The notes under the pieces are model-generated. The model was given only the letters and a program-made list of their open reading frames with translations. It made no database searches and was not told the origin of the DNA. From positions 1 to 6,178 of the forward strand of contig JAUWVG010000158.1 of assembly GCA_030617525.1 (NCBI GenBank): a stretch of 6,178 nucleotides of DNA, read 5' to 3'. The position numbers and the translations under genes were made by a program. Source of the DNA: Candidatus Aminicenantota bacterium. GTDB taxonomy: Bacteria; Acidobacteriota; Aminicenantia; Aminicenantales; Aminicenantaceae. Shown here piece after piece: positions 5,655 to 6,178 of this stretch. Every line of letters begins with the position of its first letter. Position 1 is the stretch's first letter.

Positions 5655-6178
5655 TTGTTTAAGGAATCTCAACACTACCGCAAACAGATCCTTTTATTTC
5701 TTCTCGTCTTTGTTCTGCCCAGCATTGTTCTAGTTGTTTTGAGTCTGCGTATGATCGGTCAGGAACGGGAATTGGCTGAAAAAAGAGCTTCTGATGAACG
5801 CAGAAGAATCTCGGCTGAAGTGAGTCAGTTTTTGTTTGCTAGGCTTGAAACCATCAAAAACCAGGAAAATAGTGCCGAATCTTTCTTGCAAGTGTACAAA
5901 AATCCGGAGGTTGTGCTTCTCGGTTTAGTAAAGGACAACCAACTGAAACTTCCCTGGGAAATAAGTCTCGCGGGCGATTCAGAACGACAAACACTCAACC
6001 GAAGTGATTTCACACAAAAGATCAGGCGTGCTGAAGAGGCAGAACTCGTCGACATAAATTTTTCCCGAGCATCCCAGCTCTACCGGCAAATAATAAAAAC
6101 AACCGTCTCTCGTACACAGCGAGGATATGCTGAACTTTTACTGGCCAGAGTGCAAATGAAATCCGGTCAAATAGAGGA
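5655..6178 (+). CDS. Membrane-anchored protein, N-terminal part only; possible sensor kinase input region
   Basis: The frame is open from a TTG start to the window edge (174 codons plus two bases), so the 3' end is missing. Residues 1-10 are polar and basic, 11-33 form one strong hydrophobic helix (QILLFLLVFVLPSIVLVVLSL) without a cleavage site, and 35-70 is charged and helical, probably coiled-coil. Residues about 135-174 are helical, with the Y/A/L/G spacing of a tetratricopeptide-like pair. Basic residues before the helix predict a cytoplasmic N-terminus and a region beyond the helix outside the cytoplasm. The pattern of a hydrophobic helix with LPS followed by QERELAEKRASDERRR recalls N-termini of histidine kinases in Acidobacteria-like bacteria. 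No kinase domain is visible here, so that role is inference from resemblance. Starting at the ATG at 5751 would delete the membrane helix and is unlikely. Confidence 0.75.
   Translation, partial: MFKESQHYRKQILLFLLVFVLPSIVLVVLSLRMIGQERELAEKRASDERRRISAEVSQFLFARLETIKNQENSAESFLQVYKNPEVVLLGLVKDNQLKLPWEISLAGDSERQTLNRSDFTQKIRRAEEAELVDINFSRASQLYRQIIKTTVSRTQRGYAELLLARVQMKSGQIE

Noticed and set aside
5825..6055. Minus-strand frame of 76 codons opposite the sensor-like gene
   Set aside because: The plus-strand frame has a good start site and membrane helix and stays open to the window end; the antisense product is serine-rich low-complexity typical of a shadow frame.

Overview
The window reads as ordinary bacterial chromosome of moderate to low GC (by eye, low-to-mid 40s percent). 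The gene content is typical of a Gram-negative-type bacterium: an acyl-CoA synthetase, a membrane PAP2 phosphatase, an exported and probably lipid-anchored M28 peptidase, an MBL-fold hydrolase and the start of a membrane-anchored sensor-like protein. The peptidase style and the N-terminus of the last protein remind me of Acidobacteria/Aminicenantes-type or spirochaete-type genomes. That placement rests on memory of protein style and is weak. No mobile element, CRISPR array, tRNA or rRNA was seen.

Layout: (1) 3-1604, plus strand, the body of a long-chain acyl-CoA synthetase whose 5' end lies outside the window and whose 3' end is cut by an in-frame TAA. Eighteen further in-frame, family-like codons follow before a second TAA at 1659-1661. 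(2) 1662-1763, a short gap with a perfect 7-bp inverted repeat just before the ribosome binding site of the next gene. (3) 1764-2759, plus strand, a PAP2-superfamily membrane phosphatase with all three catalytic motifs. (4) 2760-2806, a convergent gap holding a probable terminator hairpin. (5) 2807-4366, minus strand, an exported M28 zinc peptidase. (6) 4421-5470, minus strand, an MBL-fold hydrolase just upstream of the peptidase and probably in the same transcript. (7) 5471-5654, a divergent control region unusually rich in TGTCA/TGACA elements. (8) 5655 to the window end, plus strand, a TTG-initiated protein with one N-terminal membrane helix, cut by the window edge.

How the genes may work together: the ligase activates fatty acids and the PAP2 enzyme probably dephosphorylates a lipid phosphate or diphosphate, so the left half has a loose lipid/envelope theme. 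The peptidase and MBL hydrolase form a two-gene minus-strand unit that shares its control region with the divergent sensor-like gene. The two points most worth checking are the apparent nonsense codon in the ligase and the Pho-box-like repeats between the MBL gene and the sensor-like gene. I did not find a clearly new multi-gene system.
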